Positions 41,904 through 52,065 are shown, counted from the first letter of the stretch. The stretch: DNA of 64,000 nt from Shewanella mangrovi (GCF_000753795.1 NZ_JPEO01000006.1:124001-188000), one strand, 5' to 3'. Notes: generated by a model not told the origin, from the sequence alone. A program made the numbers and translations.

Positions 41904-43109
41904 ATGAAACTTCTGGTATGGATAACCGCAGTAGTGACAGTCGGTATGTCATCGGTACAGGCAAAGACAGACAACATAAAACAACGCGTGGAACAGCTAG
42001 AAAGCAACGTTAGTCAGTTAACCACCGATCTTCAAAATGTAGAACTCACACCCGGCCCGCAAGGTGAAGCGGGTCCGCCTGGCCCAATGGGACCACAAGG
42101 CATACAAGGCACGGAAGGAGTACAAGGGGAAGCTGGTCCGCAGGGCGAGCAAGGTATACAAGGTGATATCGGTCCAATGGGACCGCAAGGTGAGCCGGGC
42201 CCCGCAGGTCAGGACGGCGCCACCGCCGACGATTTACAGGCGATTTACGCCGAACTTGAACGCCTGAGCGCTCAACATACAGGCGGTAATGCTAACAATA
42301 GTGTTATCGGCAGTATGACAATTGATGGCAATGGTCAGCTGCCTATTACAGCCTTGTCATTTGCTGTCGCACGGCAACTCGGCGAAGCCAGTGGTTCGAC
42401 ATCTCGGATTGGTCGTCTTAACATGGCGGATATAGCGGTGGCGTTAGATCAGGGACGGCAATCGCGGCCATTGTTGCAAGCGTTGCTTTCAGATCAGCCG
42501 ACCAGTTCGGTCAGTTTTCAATTCACCGACTACCCACAGATACAGCTAAATCTCCAGCAGGTCATCTTCAGCAGCTATAGTGACGGCAACGGCCAAATCT
42601 CCTTGACGATATCACCTGCAAATTTCCAATTTAGCTACAACAACAGTACGGTACTTATCGATAATTTGGCCGCTACTCAGCAAGTTCCTGACTGTGCTGC
42701 GGAGACGTTTCTCGCCATAGGCCCTCTACCCGCAAGTAAAGAAACTTTCTTACCGATAGACAGCTACAGTGTTGGGTTAGGACGATCGGTTGATTATCTC
42801 ACGCAACACCAAGTGTCGATACTTTCAGTATCGGAGCTCAACTTCGGTAGCGAACTGCAAGAACCGTTACTTTGTATGCTGGGTAATCCCAACGACATAG
42901 AAAAAGTTGTGATCGAAGATCATCAATATATAACGGGTCAGCAGCAGCCAAATAAGATTACGCTTGATCAGTCCATTGCGAGTAGCTTTGCGTTATCTAT
43001 GTCTTCGGCTGGCGTGCAGACGAGCATTGGCTTGGCATTCAGCCGCATCACTTGGGAAAACGATGAAGGGCAAGTGCAGTATGATTTGACGACGAATACC
43101 TCACCTTAA
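41904..43109 (+). CDS. Exported collagen-like repeat protein
   Basis: 401 residues with GAGGAAA before the ATG. A signal peptide ends at residue 20 (SSVQA-KTDN). A short coiled coil (about 22-48; [19 protein letters not shown]) precedes 19 uninterrupted Gly-X-Y triplets (residues 51-107), rich in GPQ, GPM and GEx. The remaining 290 residues form a globular domain with two late cysteines ([14 protein letters not shown]). The coiled coil followed by collagen repeats suggests a trimeric rod with C-terminal heads, on the cell surface or in the periplasm. The head domain contains [14 protein letters not shown] and [11 protein letters not shown] stretches that recall type VI secretion tube (Hcp-like) folds; that resemblance is weak. 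Ends at a bidirectional terminator. Confidence 0.82.
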   Translation: MKLLVWITAVVTVGMSSVQAKTDNIKQRVEQLESNVSQLTTDLQNVELTPGPQGEAGPPGPMGPQGIQGTEGVQGEAGPQGEQGIQGDIGPMGPQGEPGPAGQDGATADDLQAIYAELERLSAQHTGGNANNSVIGSMTIDGNGQLPITALSFAVARQLGEASGSTSRIGRLNMADIAVALDQGRQSRPLLQALLSDQPTSSVSFQFTDYPQIQLNLQQVIFSSYSDGNGQISLTISPANFQFSYNNSTVLIDNLAATQQVPDCAAETFLAIGPLPASKETFLPIDSYSVGLGRSVDYLTQHQVSILSVSELNFGSELQEPLLCMLGNPNDIEKVVIEDHQYITGQQQPNKITLDQSIASSFALSMSSAGVQTSIGLAFSRITWENDEGQVQYDLTTNTSP

Positions 43110-43130
43110 GGCGGGAGAGGTAATGAGACA

Positions 43131-43159
43131 AAAAAAGACCACCGCAAGGTGGTCTTTTT
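43131..43159. terminator. Bidirectional terminator between the collagen-like gene and the dcuR-like gene
   Basis: AAAAAGACCACC and GGTGGTCTTTTT form a perfect 12-bp stem with a GCAA loop. Confidence 0.93.
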
Positions 43160-43182
43160 ATACTTGTTCAGCCGTGGTGAGC

Positions 43183-43884
43183 CTAATCTAGCAAATTCAC
43201 GTCAGTCAGCTGATACAAACGACGCGGACGTCCTCCGGTCTTGTAGTTCAATACCATTTTAACGACGCCTTCAGATTCCAGATATTCCAGATAACGGCGC
43301 ACCGTAATACGGCTCACGTTCATGCGTTCACTCATATCATCCACAGAAAAGTCCGTCAGCTTTTCCTCTTTGAGGATCTGCTTCAGCGATTCTAGCGTGG
43401 TGGCATCAATCCCCTTTGGTGTTTTACGCACTGGGGCATTGGTACTGCGCTTACCCAAGATCAGATCAATCGCACCTTGGTCAACGGTGTCATGGCACGC
43501 CAGTTTTTGACGATACAGTTTGTAGTCGTCCAGCGCTTGACGCACCCGTGACATACGCACAGGTTTTACCAAATAGTCGCTAATGCCCAGCTGGACCGCG
43601 TGTTCTACCGTGGTAGCGTCACGTTCAGCAGTGGTCATAATGAAATAGCAGTTGGCACCATCGCGGCGTAGCTTTTGGATCACGTCCAAACCGCTACCGT
43701 CTGGCAGGGTAATGTCAACAAACACCAACTGCGGTTTATACAGTTCAAACTGCATCAAAGCGTCAGCGTAGGTTTCGCTCACGGCCACCACTTCGAAGTC
43801 GGTGTGCTGGTTAATGGTTGATTCCAGTGCGTAACTCGCTCTGGGATCATCCTCAATAATCATGGTAGTGACTTTCTTCTTCAT
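43183..43884 (-). CDS. CitB/DcuR-type response regulator
   Basis: 233 residues. Receiver domain with acidic pocket IIEDDP and phospho-acceptor Asp in LVFVDITLPDGSGLDV, the switch Thr in FIMTTAERD and Lys in YLVKPVRM. A C-terminal helix-turn-helix (FSVDDMSERMNVSRITVRRY, then LEYLESEGVV) is typical of DcuR/CitB. The start at the ATG 43884 keeps the usual MKKKVTT lead; it overlaps the kinase gene by 32 bases. With the kinase it probably senses C4-dicarboxylates or citrate and may activate frdABCD, encoded upstream on the same strand. Confidence 0.92.
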   Translation of the reverse strand: MKKKVTTMIIEDDPRASYALESTINQHTDFEVVAVSETYADALMQFELYKPQLVFVDITLPDGSGLDVIQKLRRDGANCYFIMTTAERDATTVEHAVQLGISDYLVKPVRMSRVRQALDDYKLYRQKLACHDTVDQGAIDLILGKRSTNAPVRKTPKGIDATTLESLKQILKEEKLTDFSVDDMSERMNVSRITVRRYLEYLESEGVVKMVLNYKTGGRPRRLYQLTDVNLLD

Positions 43885-45544
43885 AGCGCTTGATTTCGCC
43901 TTTATCAAGGTAGATGGAGAACAGGGTGGTATTATCTTCAGTGCGTTCCCAGTCGATACTGCCGTTCAACTGATTAACCAGCTCGTTGACAAGATACAGG
44001 CCGACCCCGGTTTGTTCCTGTTCATCTTTACTGCTGACACCAAATTCGAGAATATTATCGGCAATCTCCGGCGCTACGCCGGCGCCGCTGTCCTGTACTT
44101 CAAGGATAACATGTTGACTGCGATCACTCACATAGATCTGCACCATAGGCGCAGCGTTATGCTTGTTATTGCAGGCGGCTAAAATGCCGTTATCAATGAG
44201 GTTTGCTAGTATCGTCGCCAGTTTTTCTGAGACCGGCTTACTGTAATCCTTAAGGATATTATCTTCATCCAACAGGTACTTGACGCCGAGCTCTGCCGCC
44301 TTGTTGTATTTCGCCAGTAACAAAGATGCGACAGTACTATTTTGGATGGAGCGGACAATGTTGCCAATAATCCGTTGATGGCCTTTACTCTCACGATCGA
44401 TAAACTCAATCGCATCATCGTAATGCTGCAACTGCAACATACCACTTAACACATTGAGTTTATTTGAGTATTCATGAGTTTTACTACGCAACAGTTCAGC
44501 GTAGTTCTTGTAGTAAATCAGCTCTTTCTTCAGCTCGTTGAGCTGCATATCTGACAGGAAAATGATCACATAACCATGATGTTCCTGACCACTCTGCAAT
44601 GGGTAAATGCAGACCCGATAATCGAGTTTGCCGAGTTTAATGGTACCGGTAAATTCGCGACCAGTACCCGCTTTAACTATCTGACTTAATGCCGTTGAAA
44701 ATCGCGCAAGCGGCTGATGAATAAAATCTTTTTTACCCATACTGCCCATGGCAATAATTTTGGTGGCAATGTCGTTGATGGCGGTGATATTGAGGTTATT
44801 ATCGATAGAGACTATGGGGTCACGAATCGCATTAAAGATACGATCATGTTCCATCAGCATGTTAACAACCAGTTCAGGGTCGAGGTCTTTCATGGTGCGA
44901 TTCAGCTTAGACATCAAGGTCACAATCAGCATGATGGCCACCAACAGCACCATGATCACCACAATCAATAGATTAGAGTGTTGCTTGATAAACAGGTGTG
45001 CCACTTCTTCGTTGAGAATACCGACGCACACCGCGCCGACCACTTTGCCATCGACCATTACCGGCGCAAAACTACGGATCGCTTTCCCCAGCGAGCCAAC
45101 GGCGTAGTTGCTGTGCTTAATCCCGTTTTCTAAGACGGGAATTAAGTCTTCACCGACAAATTTCTGACCGACTTTTTTCGGATCTGGGTGACTTAAACGA
45201 ATGGCGTATTTATTGACGACAACAATGAAGGTGACTTCAGTTTGCGCTCGCAAACTTTCGATATAAGGACGAATATTAACGCCGCCATGCTGATTGGCTT
45301 CTTCAACGGCATTAATCACGACAGGATCGAGTGCGACAATGCTCGCCATCTCCAAGCTGCGTGTTTCAAGACTTTCATCGTGAGTGGTTTTTAGCAGGTG
45401 GAAGACGGTGAAAGACATGAGTGTCAGCATCCAAGCGGTTGCCAACAAAATACTGGTGATGAAGTGCCGTTTTAATTTCATTGGTCGCTTTTTATTAAAC
45501 GACAATGCATCTGAAACTTTTGCAATAACAGCTGAATTAATCAT
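43853..45544 (-). CDS. DcuS/CitA-type sensor histidine kinase
   Basis: About 563 residues from the ATG at 45544 (an ATG at 45481 giving 542 is equally possible; a longer frame begins at 45661). Membrane helix, periplasmic PAS/sCache_3-like domain (RPYIESLRAQTEVTFIVVV, RLSHPDPKKVG, GTGREF later), second membrane helix (about 240-260), cytoplasmic PAS (FNAIRDPIVSIDNNLNITAI), the phospho-His region THEYSNKLNVLSGMLQL, and ATPase boxes NLIDNGILAA, DSGAGVAPE and GVGLYLVNEL. The periplasmic RxSHPD and RSFAPV motifs are those that bind citrate or C4-dicarboxylates in this family. Confidence 0.92.
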   Translation of the reverse strand: MINSAVIAKVSDALSFNKKRPMKLKRHFITSILLATAWMLTLMSFTVFHLLKTTHDESLETRSLEMASIVALDPVVINAVEEANQHGGVNIRPYIESLRAQTEVTFIVVVNKYAIRLSHPDPKKVGQKFVGEDLIPVLENGIKHSNYAVGSLGKAIRSFAPVMVDGKVVGAVCVGILNEEVAHLFIKQHSNLLIVVIMVLLVAIMLIVTLMSKLNRTMKDLDPELVVNMLMEHDRIFNAIRDPIVSIDNNLNITAINDIATKIIAMGSMGKKDFIHQPLARFSTALSQIVKAGTGREFTGTIKLGKLDYRVCIYPLQSGQEHHGYVIIFLSDMQLNELKKELIYYKNYAELLRSKTHEYSNKLNVLSGMLQLQHYDDAIEFIDRESKGHQRIIGNIVRSIQNSTVASLLLAKYNKAAELGVKYLLDEDNILKDYSKPVSEKLATILANLIDNGILAACNNKHNAAPMVQIYVSDRSQHVILEVQDSGAGVAPEIADNILEFGVSSKDEQEQTGVGLYLVNELVNQLNGSIDWERTEDNTTLFSIYLDKGEIKRYEEESHYHDY

Positions 45545-45688
45545 CAATATAGGAGCCTTACACCCAGAATTTTTCGAGCGCCAAGCATAGCATAGGCATT
45601 GATTAACTATAGCTAACGTAAGTAAAAAGGGGCATTTTTTGGCCTGTTCACCCACAAACAATTGGCCGCCAAATACCCCGTCAGGGAC

Positions 45689-46054
45689 TTAGATCAGGTC
45701 AAGTACCCAAATAGCTGCCAGTACAGTGAACACTAAAGCGACGAAGTAGCACAGATATTTACCGACAGCACCCACATGGAACTTGAGGTCATGCAGACCG
45801 TGGTGTACACGGTGCATGGCGTGCCACATTGGCAAAGCGATAGTCAGTACAGTGAAGACCGCTCCGACTGGGCTAGCGACAAAGGCCAACAGTTTGTCGT
45901 AGTTCAGGTCAACCAGACCTAAGCCATGTAGCGGTAGCAACAGGCCCATCAGCAATACAGTGATTGGGGTAACGATAGCGAACCAAACACCACCGGCACC
46001 AAACAGGCTCCACCAGATAGGCTCATCAGAACGTTTTGGAGAATAATTAAGCAT
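45689..46054 (-). CDS. frdD: Fumarate reductase membrane anchor subunit D
   Basis: A 121-residue three-helix membrane anchor of quinol:fumarate reductase. The opening RSDEPIWWSLFGAGG and the HAMHRVHHGLHDLK segment match FrdD. Last of frdABCD; 12 bases after frdC. Confidence 0.95.
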   Translation of the reverse strand: MLNYSPKRSDEPIWWSLFGAGGVWFAIVTPITVLLMGLLLPLHGLGLVDLNYDKLLAFVASPVGAVFTVLTIALPMWHAMHRVHHGLHDLKFHVGAVGKYLCYFVALVFTVLAAIWVLDLI

Positions 46055-46066
46055 GATGGTCTCCTA

Positions 46067-46450
46067 TTAAACCAGCAACATAACAGCGGTAGAAAACGCC
46101 AGAACAACAGCCCATTGCACAGCAACTACAATGCCTTTAGACACAGGCTTTGCACCGACTTTAATTGGCATCACTTGTGGCATCATGCTGAAGAAGGTCT
46201 TCGCGTGATACAGCGCGCCAGCCAGTGCCAACAGGTTTACTACCAGCACGATTGGGCTGGCAGAGAAAGCTACCCAGCTTTCCCATGCCGCTTTGCCATC
46301 AGTCAGTGAGTACAAGCCCACCAACAGGTTCAAAGTGAACAGAATCAACGGAATGATGGTCAACTCACGCACCATGTAGAAACTGAAACGACTAGTCTCA
46401 GCCCACCAAGTGCGGTGAATCGGACGGACATAAGGTTTACGGTTTTGCAT
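46067..46450 (-). CDS. frdC: Fumarate reductase membrane anchor subunit C
   Basis: A 127-residue three-helix anchor. RPIHRTWWAETSRFSFYMVRE near the N-terminus and LAGALYHAKTFFSMMPQVMP are FrdC hallmarks (quinone-binding region). With FrdD it anchors FrdAB and receives electrons from menaquinol. Confidence 0.95.
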   Translation of the reverse strand: MQNRKPYVRPIHRTWWAETSRFSFYMVRELTIIPLILFTLNLLVGLYSLTDGKAAWESWVAFSASPIVLVVNLLALAGALYHAKTFFSMMPQVMPIKVGAKPVSKGIVVAVQWAVVLAFSTAVMLLV

Positions 46451-46462
46451 CTTATGTGTCTC

Positions 46463-47188
46463 CTAAGGTTTCAACATGGCAATCAGGAAGTCTTTAGTAG
46501 ACTCCACTTTGCTTTGGTTAACAGCAGCTGCTGGATCAACGTGTTTTGGACAAACTTCTGAGCAATAACCTACGAAGGTACAACCCCAAGCGCCGTTATC
46601 ACCGTTGATAAGCTTCATACGCTCTTTCTTACCATGGTCACGGTTATCCAAGTTGTAACGGTGTGCCAAGGTCAGTGCTGCAGGGCCGATGAACTCTGGG
46701 TTCAAACCAAACTGAGGACAGGCTGCGTAACACAGGCCGCAGTTGATACAACCAGCGAACTGCTTGTATTTCGCCATCTGCGCTGGGGTTTGCAGGTTTG
46801 TACCGTCTTCTGGCTTACGATCGTTACCGATGATGTAAGGCTTGATAGCTTCCAGACGTTCCAAGAATGGGGTTTTATCCACCACCAAGTCTTTTTCGAT
46901 AGCGAAGTTATCCAGCGGCTCCAGTGTCATACCTTCTGGGTAATCACGCAGGAAGGTTTTACAGGCCAGCTTAGGTACTTTGTTTACCATCACACCGCAA
47001 GAACCACAGATCGCCATGCGGCAAGACCAACGGTAAGACAGTGATTTGTCCAAGTTATCTTTGATGTAAGCCAATGCATCTTGTACTGAGGTAGTGTCAT
47101 TGGCTGGCACTTTGAACGCTTCTAAATACGGCTCGTCATCTTTGGCTGGGTCGTAACGAAGGACGTTAACAGTTTGCAACTTATCCAT
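46463..47188 (-). CDS. frdB: Fumarate reductase iron-sulfur subunit
   Basis: A 241-residue subunit with three clusters: 2Fe-2S ([21 protein letters not shown] split across the first half), 4Fe-4S ([12 protein letters not shown]) and 3Fe-4S ([17 protein letters not shown]). It wires the flavin of FrdA to the membrane anchor. The ATG shares one base with the frdA stop (TAATG), so translation is coupled. Confidence 0.97.
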   Translation of the reverse strand: MDKLQTVNVLRYDPAKDDEPYLEAFKVPANDTTSVQDALAYIKDNLDKSLSYRWSCRMAICGSCGVMVNKVPKLACKTFLRDYPEGMTLEPLDNFAIEKDLVVDKTPFLERLEAIKPYIIGNDRKPEDGTNLQTPAQMAKYKQFAGCINCGLCYAACPQFGLNPEFIGPAALTLAHRYNLDNRDHGKKERMKLINGDNGAWGCTFVGYCSEVCPKHVDPAAAVNQSKVESTKDFLIAMLKP

Positions 47189-48963
47189 TACGCGTTCTCC
47201 TGTTGTTTGGCAGCATCACCGTAGAGACGTGCTTTAGGCTGAGATTTAGTGATTTTCACATCGCCATACTTGATGGCTGGAGCGCAGTCGCCTTGGTAAA
47301 TCGCCAGCGAGTGCTTCAGGTATTCTTTGTCGTTACGCTCGGTGCAACCTTCGTCCAGACGTTGGTGCGCGCCGCGAGATTCTTTACGGTTGATGGCAGA
47401 GTGCGCCATCGCTTCTGCCACATCCAAGCCAAAGCCCACTTCGATTGCGTACAGCAAGTCAGTATTGAACACTTTGTTCTTGTCAGTGATTTCGATGTTT
47501 TTGTAACGAGTACGCAGTTCAGCCAGCTTATCAACAGTGGCTTGCATGCCAGCTTCGTCACGGTAGATACCACAACCGTCTTCCATGCTCATGCACATTT
47601 CGGTGCGGATGGTAGACCAGTTTTCAGTACCTTTTTGCGCCAGCAGTGCGTCAATACGCGCTTCAACCGCTTTGGTTTGCTCTTCAAATGCAGCGCCGTT
47701 CCAGCCTTTAAACTCAGCGACACGTTGCACTGCGGTTTCACCCGCTAAGCGACCGAATACCACCAGTTCAGCCAGTGAGTTAGAACCCAGACGGTTAGCA
47801 CCGTGCAGACCAACAGATGAACATTCACCGACCGCGAACAGACCTTTAATACAGGTTTCGGTATTGCCGTCAGTTTCCAGACCGCCCATGGTGTAGTGTG
47901 CGGTTGGACGAATTGGGATTGGCTCTTTTACTGGGTCAACGTTGACGTACGCTTTAGCCAATTCACAGATGAATGGCAGACGTTCGTGCAGGTAGTCAGC
48001 ACCCAAGTGACGCAAGTCCAAGTGCACCACATCACCCAGTGGATGTTTGATGGTGTTGCCTTTGCGTTGTTCGTGCCAGAAGGCTTGTGAAACTTTGTCA
48101 CGTGGACCCAGTTCCATGTATTTGTTTTGTGGCTGGCCAACTGGTGTTTCAGGGCCTAGGCCGTAGTCTTGCAGGTAACGGTAACCGTTTTTGTTGACCA
48201 TGATACCGCCTTCACCGCGGCAACCTTCAGTCATCAAAATACCGGTGCCTGGCAGACCGGTTGGGTGATATTGCACAAATTCCATATCACGCAGAGGTAC
48301 ACCGTGACGATAAGCGATTGCCATGCCATCACCGGTTACGATGCCGCCGTTGGTGTTGAAGTGATAAACACGACCTGCACCACCGGTTGCCAGAATCACT
48401 GATTTGGCTTTGAAGCACACCAGCTCGCCTTCCGCCATAGACACAGCGATAGCACCTTGGACTTCGCCTTCTACAACCACCAAGTCCAGCAGGAAGTATT
48501 CATCGTAACGTACGATGCTTTGGTACTTCATTGAGGTTTGGAACAGGGTGTGCAGCATATGAAAGCCGGTTTTGTCAGCGGCGAACCAAGTACGTTCGAT
48601 TTTCATACCGCCGAAACGACGCACGTTCACTTCACCGTTTTCTTTACGGCTCCATGGGCAGCCCCACAGTTCCATTTGGATCATTTCGCGAGTGGAGTTT
48701 TTAACGAAGTATTCAACTACGTCCTGCTCACACAACCAGTCGCCACCGGCTACTGTGTCGTTGAAGTGGTTGTCTAGGCTGTCCTCTTCTTTAACGACTG
48801 CCGCTGAGCCACCTTCGGCCGCAACAGTGTGAGAACGCATTGGGTAAACTTTAGAAATCAGTGCGATGTTCAGTTCTGGGTTAACTTCTGCAGCAGCAAT
48901 CGCTGCACGTAAGCCAGCGCCACCAGCGCCAATGACCGCTATATCTGTGGTTATCGTTTTCAC
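47188..48963 (-). CDS. frdA: Fumarate reductase flavoprotein subunit
   Basis: A 591-residue catalytic subunit. FAD fold [18 protein letters not shown]; covalent FAD-binding His in [10 protein letters not shown]; active-site blocks [20 protein letters not shown] and [10 protein letters not shown]. It reduces fumarate at the cytoplasmic face of the inner membrane. The start is GTG at 48963 behind GGAGGG (spacing about six), which gives the expected short N-terminus; a TTG six bases upstream lacks good spacing. It is closely related in arrangement to E. coli FrdA rather than to succinate dehydrogenase because of the FrdC/FrdD pair. Confidence 0.96.
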   Translation of the reverse strand: MKTITTDIAVIGAGGAGLRAAIAAAEVNPELNIALISKVYPMRSHTVAAEGGSAAVVKEEDSLDNHFNDTVAGGDWLCEQDVVEYFVKNSTREMIQMELWGCPWSRKENGEVNVRRFGGMKIERTWFAADKTGFHMLHTLFQTSMKYQSIVRYDEYFLLDLVVVEGEVQGAIAVSMAEGELVCFKAKSVILATGGAGRVYHFNTNGGIVTGDGMAIAYRHGVPLRDMEFVQYHPTGLPGTGILMTEGCRGEGGIMVNKNGYRYLQDYGLGPETPVGQPQNKYMELGPRDKVSQAFWHEQRKGNTIKHPLGDVVHLDLRHLGADYLHERLPFICELAKAYVNVDPVKEPIPIRPTAHYTMGGLETDGNTETCIKGLFAVGECSSVGLHGANRLGSNSLAELVVFGRLAGETAVQRVAEFKGWNGAAFEEQTKAVEARIDALLAQKGTENWSTIRTEMCMSMEDGCGIYRDEAGMQATVDKLAELRTRYKNIEITDKNKVFNTDLLYAIEVGFGLDVAEAMAHSAINRKESRGAHQRLDEGCTERNDKEYLKHSLAIYQGDCAPAIKYGDVKITKSQPKARLYGDAAKQQENA

Positions 48964-49002
48964 AATCAACCCTCCAGCAGGATGTAAAATTCGGTGTTCC
49001 AG

Positions 49003-49018
49003 CGAGCCTTGTGGCTCG
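49003..49018 (-). other. Hairpin in the frdA leader
   Basis: CGAGCC and GGCTCG pair around TTGT (as written on the plus strand), about 40-55 bases before the frdA start and so probably inside its 5' untranslated region. Confidence 0.45.
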
Positions 49019-49104
49019 GCTTGTCATTACTCACGAGTGCTTCAGTGTGATTTACTGTTTTTTGCCTGAGCACTCTCAGAATCCGGTTGAAAACCCGTTA
49101 CCAG

Positions 49105-49120
49105 CACCTCTATGGAGGTG
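49105..49120 (-). other. Second hairpin upstream of frdA
   Basis: CACCTC and GAGGTG pair around TATG. It contains a Shine-Dalgarno-like GAGGTG and a downstream CACCTCC at about 49208 could pair with it alternatively. It may be leader or promoter structure; no T-run follows. Confidence 0.35.
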
Positions 49121-49907
49121 ACGCTAGGCGCTTGTGTCAGTGTCCGCATGCACAAAGAATCGGGGCATTCTGTGGTGATGGTGGCGTGTTTTTCACGACG
49201 CTTACCTCACCTCCTTCAGCTTTCGAGGCGAGTATAACAACGGCGTAAAAATGGAAAGTTGGGGCGGGTTACATTGAAACTAAGTCGTACTTTTGTAACT
49301 TATAAGCGCTTTAATAATATTAGTTTAACTGTTAAAAATCATTAAGTTAATTATGAGTCGCAGCAAATTAGCTTAACAAAAGCAGCCTATTTACCGTATG
49401 GCAAACGGTGATGTTTTTCATGAGAACTGCCAGCGTGTGATCGACCTCTCAGGCGTTGGCCGCAAAAGTTACGCGGCAGATCACGGATTTGTTCAAAACG
49501 ACAAAATGTACTGAAAAGCGCCATAGAAGCAATGATGAGAGTTTTTCATGTAAGTGCATCAAAAGAGACCCGCCAACACGATCACAAAGCGACTAAAATT
49601 CACGCGACTGATACTAAACCTCATGCAACTGACACAGTTGACTTCATGTGAACTGATACTTGAACCGTCAGTGAAGAGCTAGCACTACACTTGACCAGTG
49701 CACTATGCTGATGCAACACGAGTAGAAATATTGACCATCTTGGAAAGTTGAGTCCCTATTCGACATAGTCTGCTATGCCTACCGTCACTTGCGCTTGGCA
49801 TTGTGAATGCCCACCAGAATCATCCATAGGAATCAGACAATTACCATTCCCCCAACGGGGTAAGCATGTGATAATTTTACGACTCCGACATCATGCAGGA
49901 AAACAGG

Positions 49908-51248
49908 ATGAGTTCGAACGCAGCTGAGTATCAGTTTTTAAACAAGGTTTTTGATGATCTATTTCCCATTTGCCGTTCTATTTCAGGGCCGGGATTAGAA
50001 CAATCTATCGCATATTTCAGCCAGTTCATGCCGCTCACCATGACCAAGGTCGCTTCAGGTACTGAGGTGTTTGATTGGACAGTACCGCCTGAGTGGCATT
50101 TTCAACGAGCTCGCCTGTGGGGGCCGGACGGCAAATTAATCTGCGATTCCCAAGTCAGCAACCTGCATGTGGTGAACTACTCCGAACCGATTGAGGCCGA
50201 GATGACGCTTGAGCAGTTGCAGCCGCATCTGCACTCAATTCCGCACCTTGCTGATGCGATTCCCTATGTCACCAGTTATTACCACCGCACATGGGGGTTT
50301 TGTCTCAGCCAGCAGCAACGTGAGCGGTTAACTGCGGGAGTTTATAAGGTCAAAATCGACAGTCACTTTGATGAACAAGGTGGTGTCCCATACGCGCAAA
50401 CACTACTTGCCGGGGAAAGCGAACGTGAAATTTTACTGAGCAGCTATTTGTGCCATCCTTCGCTAGCAAATAACGAACTAAGCGGCCCGTTGGTGTTGCT
50501 TGGGCTTTATCGTCGGATGCAACAATGGCCGCGGCGTCGCTTCAGCTACCGCTTTCTACTCAATCCAGAAACTATCGGGTCATTGTGTTTTTTGTCGCAG
50601 CATCATCAGCATTTGCAGCAACATTTGGAGGCGGGATTAATTCTCACCTGTCTTGGCGGCCCAGCCACCAATTTGCGTTATAAAGCGAGTAAGCGGGGTA
50701 ATTCCTTGTTTGATCGTTACATAGGTAAACTGGCGGCAACTGGTGACTGGCGCATGGAATCATTTACGCCGCTGTACGGCTCGGATGAACGCCAATATTG
50801 CGCGCCTGGCTTTAACCTACCTATGGGGCAAGTCGCGAAGACAGTGTATGGTGTTTTCCCGCAGTATCACAACTCGCTCGACGATAAAGCCTTTATGGAT
50901 ATGGGCTCAGTCATCGACTCCATCGACCAATTGGAGCAGTTGCTGCTCAGCACCGAAATCTCGGGCAAAGCGCTCAACCTCAAACCTTATGGAGAGCCGC
51001 AACTCGGCAAACGCGGCTTGTATCCGAATATCAATACCCCGATAAATCGCCACACATCCAGCGACCAACTGCTTGATGGCCGACAGGAGCTGAACGCGAT
51101 TCTGACGGTTTTAAGTGAGTCAGACGGGAAGACTTTCATGCTCGACATTGCCGACAAGCTCAAGTTACCTTTGGCAAGCTTACGGGGCGTAATTGAAAAG
51201 CTCGAACAACATCAATTAATTAGATTCAATACAGGGAAAACCCTATGA
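49908..51248 (+). CDS. DUF4910 aminopeptidase-like protein with C-terminal winged helix
   Basis: 446 residues, start at the ATG at 49908 behind AGGA (an upstream in-frame ATG at 49893 is less well placed). It matches the DUF4910/COG4310 group: RSISGPGLEQSIAYF, EVFDWTVPPEW, YLCHPSLANNELSGP, LLNPETIGSLCFL, YGSDERQYCAPGFNLPMG and YHNSLDD. These resemble the metal-ligand regions of M28 aminopeptidases. The last 60 residues form a winged helix (FMLDIADKLKLPLASLRGVI). Relatives usually lie in surface polysaccharide clusters; their reaction is not established. The stop overlaps the start of the formyltransferase (ATGA). Confidence 0.87.
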   Translation: MSSNAAEYQFLNKVFDDLFPICRSISGPGLEQSIAYFSQFMPLTMTKVASGTEVFDWTVPPEWHFQRARLWGPDGKLICDSQVSNLHVVNYSEPIEAEMTLEQLQPHLHSIPHLADAIPYVTSYYHRTWGFCLSQQQRERLTAGVYKVKIDSHFDEQGGVPYAQTLLAGESEREILLSSYLCHPSLANNELSGPLVLLGLYRRMQQWPRRRFSYRFLLNPETIGSLCFLSQHHQHLQQHLEAGLILTCLGGPATNLRYKASKRGNSLFDRYIGKLAATGDWRMESFTPLYGSDERQYCAPGFNLPMGQVAKTVYGVFPQYHNSLDDKAFMDMGSVIDSIDQLEQLLLSTEISGKALNLKPYGEPQLGKRGLYPNINTPINRHTSSDQLLDGRQELNAILTVLSESDGKTFMLDIADKLKLPLASLRGVIEKLEQHQLIRFNTGKTL

Positions 51249-52036
51249 GCATAGTCTTTGTGTGCGGCAACCATCCTCGCCATGCCTACATCGCTCGTTG
51301 CTTAGCTAAAACCGGCAAACTCGCCTATGTGATTATCGAGCAACGAGAACAGTTTCTCCCCAAAGCTCCTGCACATATTGAAGAGTCACTGCGCACGCTA
51401 TTTGATCACCATTTCAGCGAGCGAGAGCGCGTTGAAAATGACAGTTTTGGCGCGGTGCAATGGCCAGACGTACCGAGCTTATCTATCGGAGTAACTGAGC
51501 TTAATAGCCAGCCAGTGATCGATATCATCAAGCAACATGCAACCGACCTGCTCATTTCCTACGGCTGCCACAAACTCAGCCAAGAGTTACTCGACAGTGC
51601 GCCTAAACATAAGTGGAACTGTCACGGCGGCTTGTCGCCTTGGTACAAGGGCGCCATCACCCATTTCTGGCCGAGCTATATGTTGGAACCGCAGATGACG
51701 GGCATGACAGTGCATCAGCTCAGCAACCAGCTTGATGCTGGCGCGATCATTCACCAATGCACCGCGCCCTTGGTGCGTGGCGACACGCTACACATGCTCG
51801 CTGCACGTGCTGTCATCGCGCTTGGCGAGGAACTACCACAATTGGCAGAACTCGCCATCAGCTCAGATGCTATTCCAAGCCAACCACAAACTAGCAACGG
51901 CATGCTATGGCGCGCCAGCCAGTGGCAACCGCACCATCTACCACTGATTTACCAGCATTACCAAGATGCGATAGTCGATGCTTATCTTGATGGAAAACTC
52001 ACCCAAAAAGCGCCGCAGCTATTTCGCCAGTTTTAA
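51245..52036 (+). CDS. Formyltransferase-family protein
   Basis: 263 residues related to the N10-formyl-THF-dependent hydrolase/transferase fold (methionyl-tRNA formyltransferase, GART, sugar N-formyltransferases). The catalytic triad is conserved: Asn and His in KWNCHGGLSPWYKGA and Asp in QLDAGAIIHQ, with TGMTVHQL between. It lacks the C-terminal tRNA-binding OB domain of Fmt, so the acceptor is more likely an amino sugar or small molecule. Starts within the previous gene's stop; the pair is one translational unit. No other sugar-biosynthesis genes are adjacent. Confidence 0.87.
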   Translation: MSIVFVCGNHPRHAYIARCLAKTGKLAYVIIEQREQFLPKAPAHIEESLRTLFDHHFSERERVENDSFGAVQWPDVPSLSIGVTELNSQPVIDIIKQHATDLLISYGCHKLSQELLDSAPKHKWNCHGGLSPWYKGAITHFWPSYMLEPQMTGMTVHQLSNQLDAGAIIHQCTAPLVRGDTLHMLAARAVIALGEELPQLAELAISSDAIPSQPQTSNGMLWRASQWQPHHLPLIYQHYQDAIVDAYLDGKLTQKAPQLFRQF

Positions 52037-52065
52037 CAAAGTGCGGTATCGCATACGCTTGGGCG

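Larger units (their letters stand above)
48964..49907. other. Long gene-poor region upstream of frdA
   Basis: About 940 bases between divergent genes. Near frdA there are two perfect hairpins (49003-49018 and 49105-49120). Further right the sequence carries short related tracts such as ACTGATACT twice (around 49606 and 49652) and CATGnnAACTGA twice. The only frame with any character is 49532-49651 (39 residues, HATDT repeated twice), without a convincing ribosome site. No tRNA or insertion sequence was recognised. Confidence 0.55.

Noticed and set aside
41904..43109. Phage tail-fibre gene based on the collagen triplets
   Set aside because: A signal peptide is present and no other phage gene lies nearby, so an exported cell protein is more likely.
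49105..49120. Rho-independent terminator upstream of frdA
   Set aside because: The hairpin is perfect but only six base pairs, and no T-run follows on either strand.
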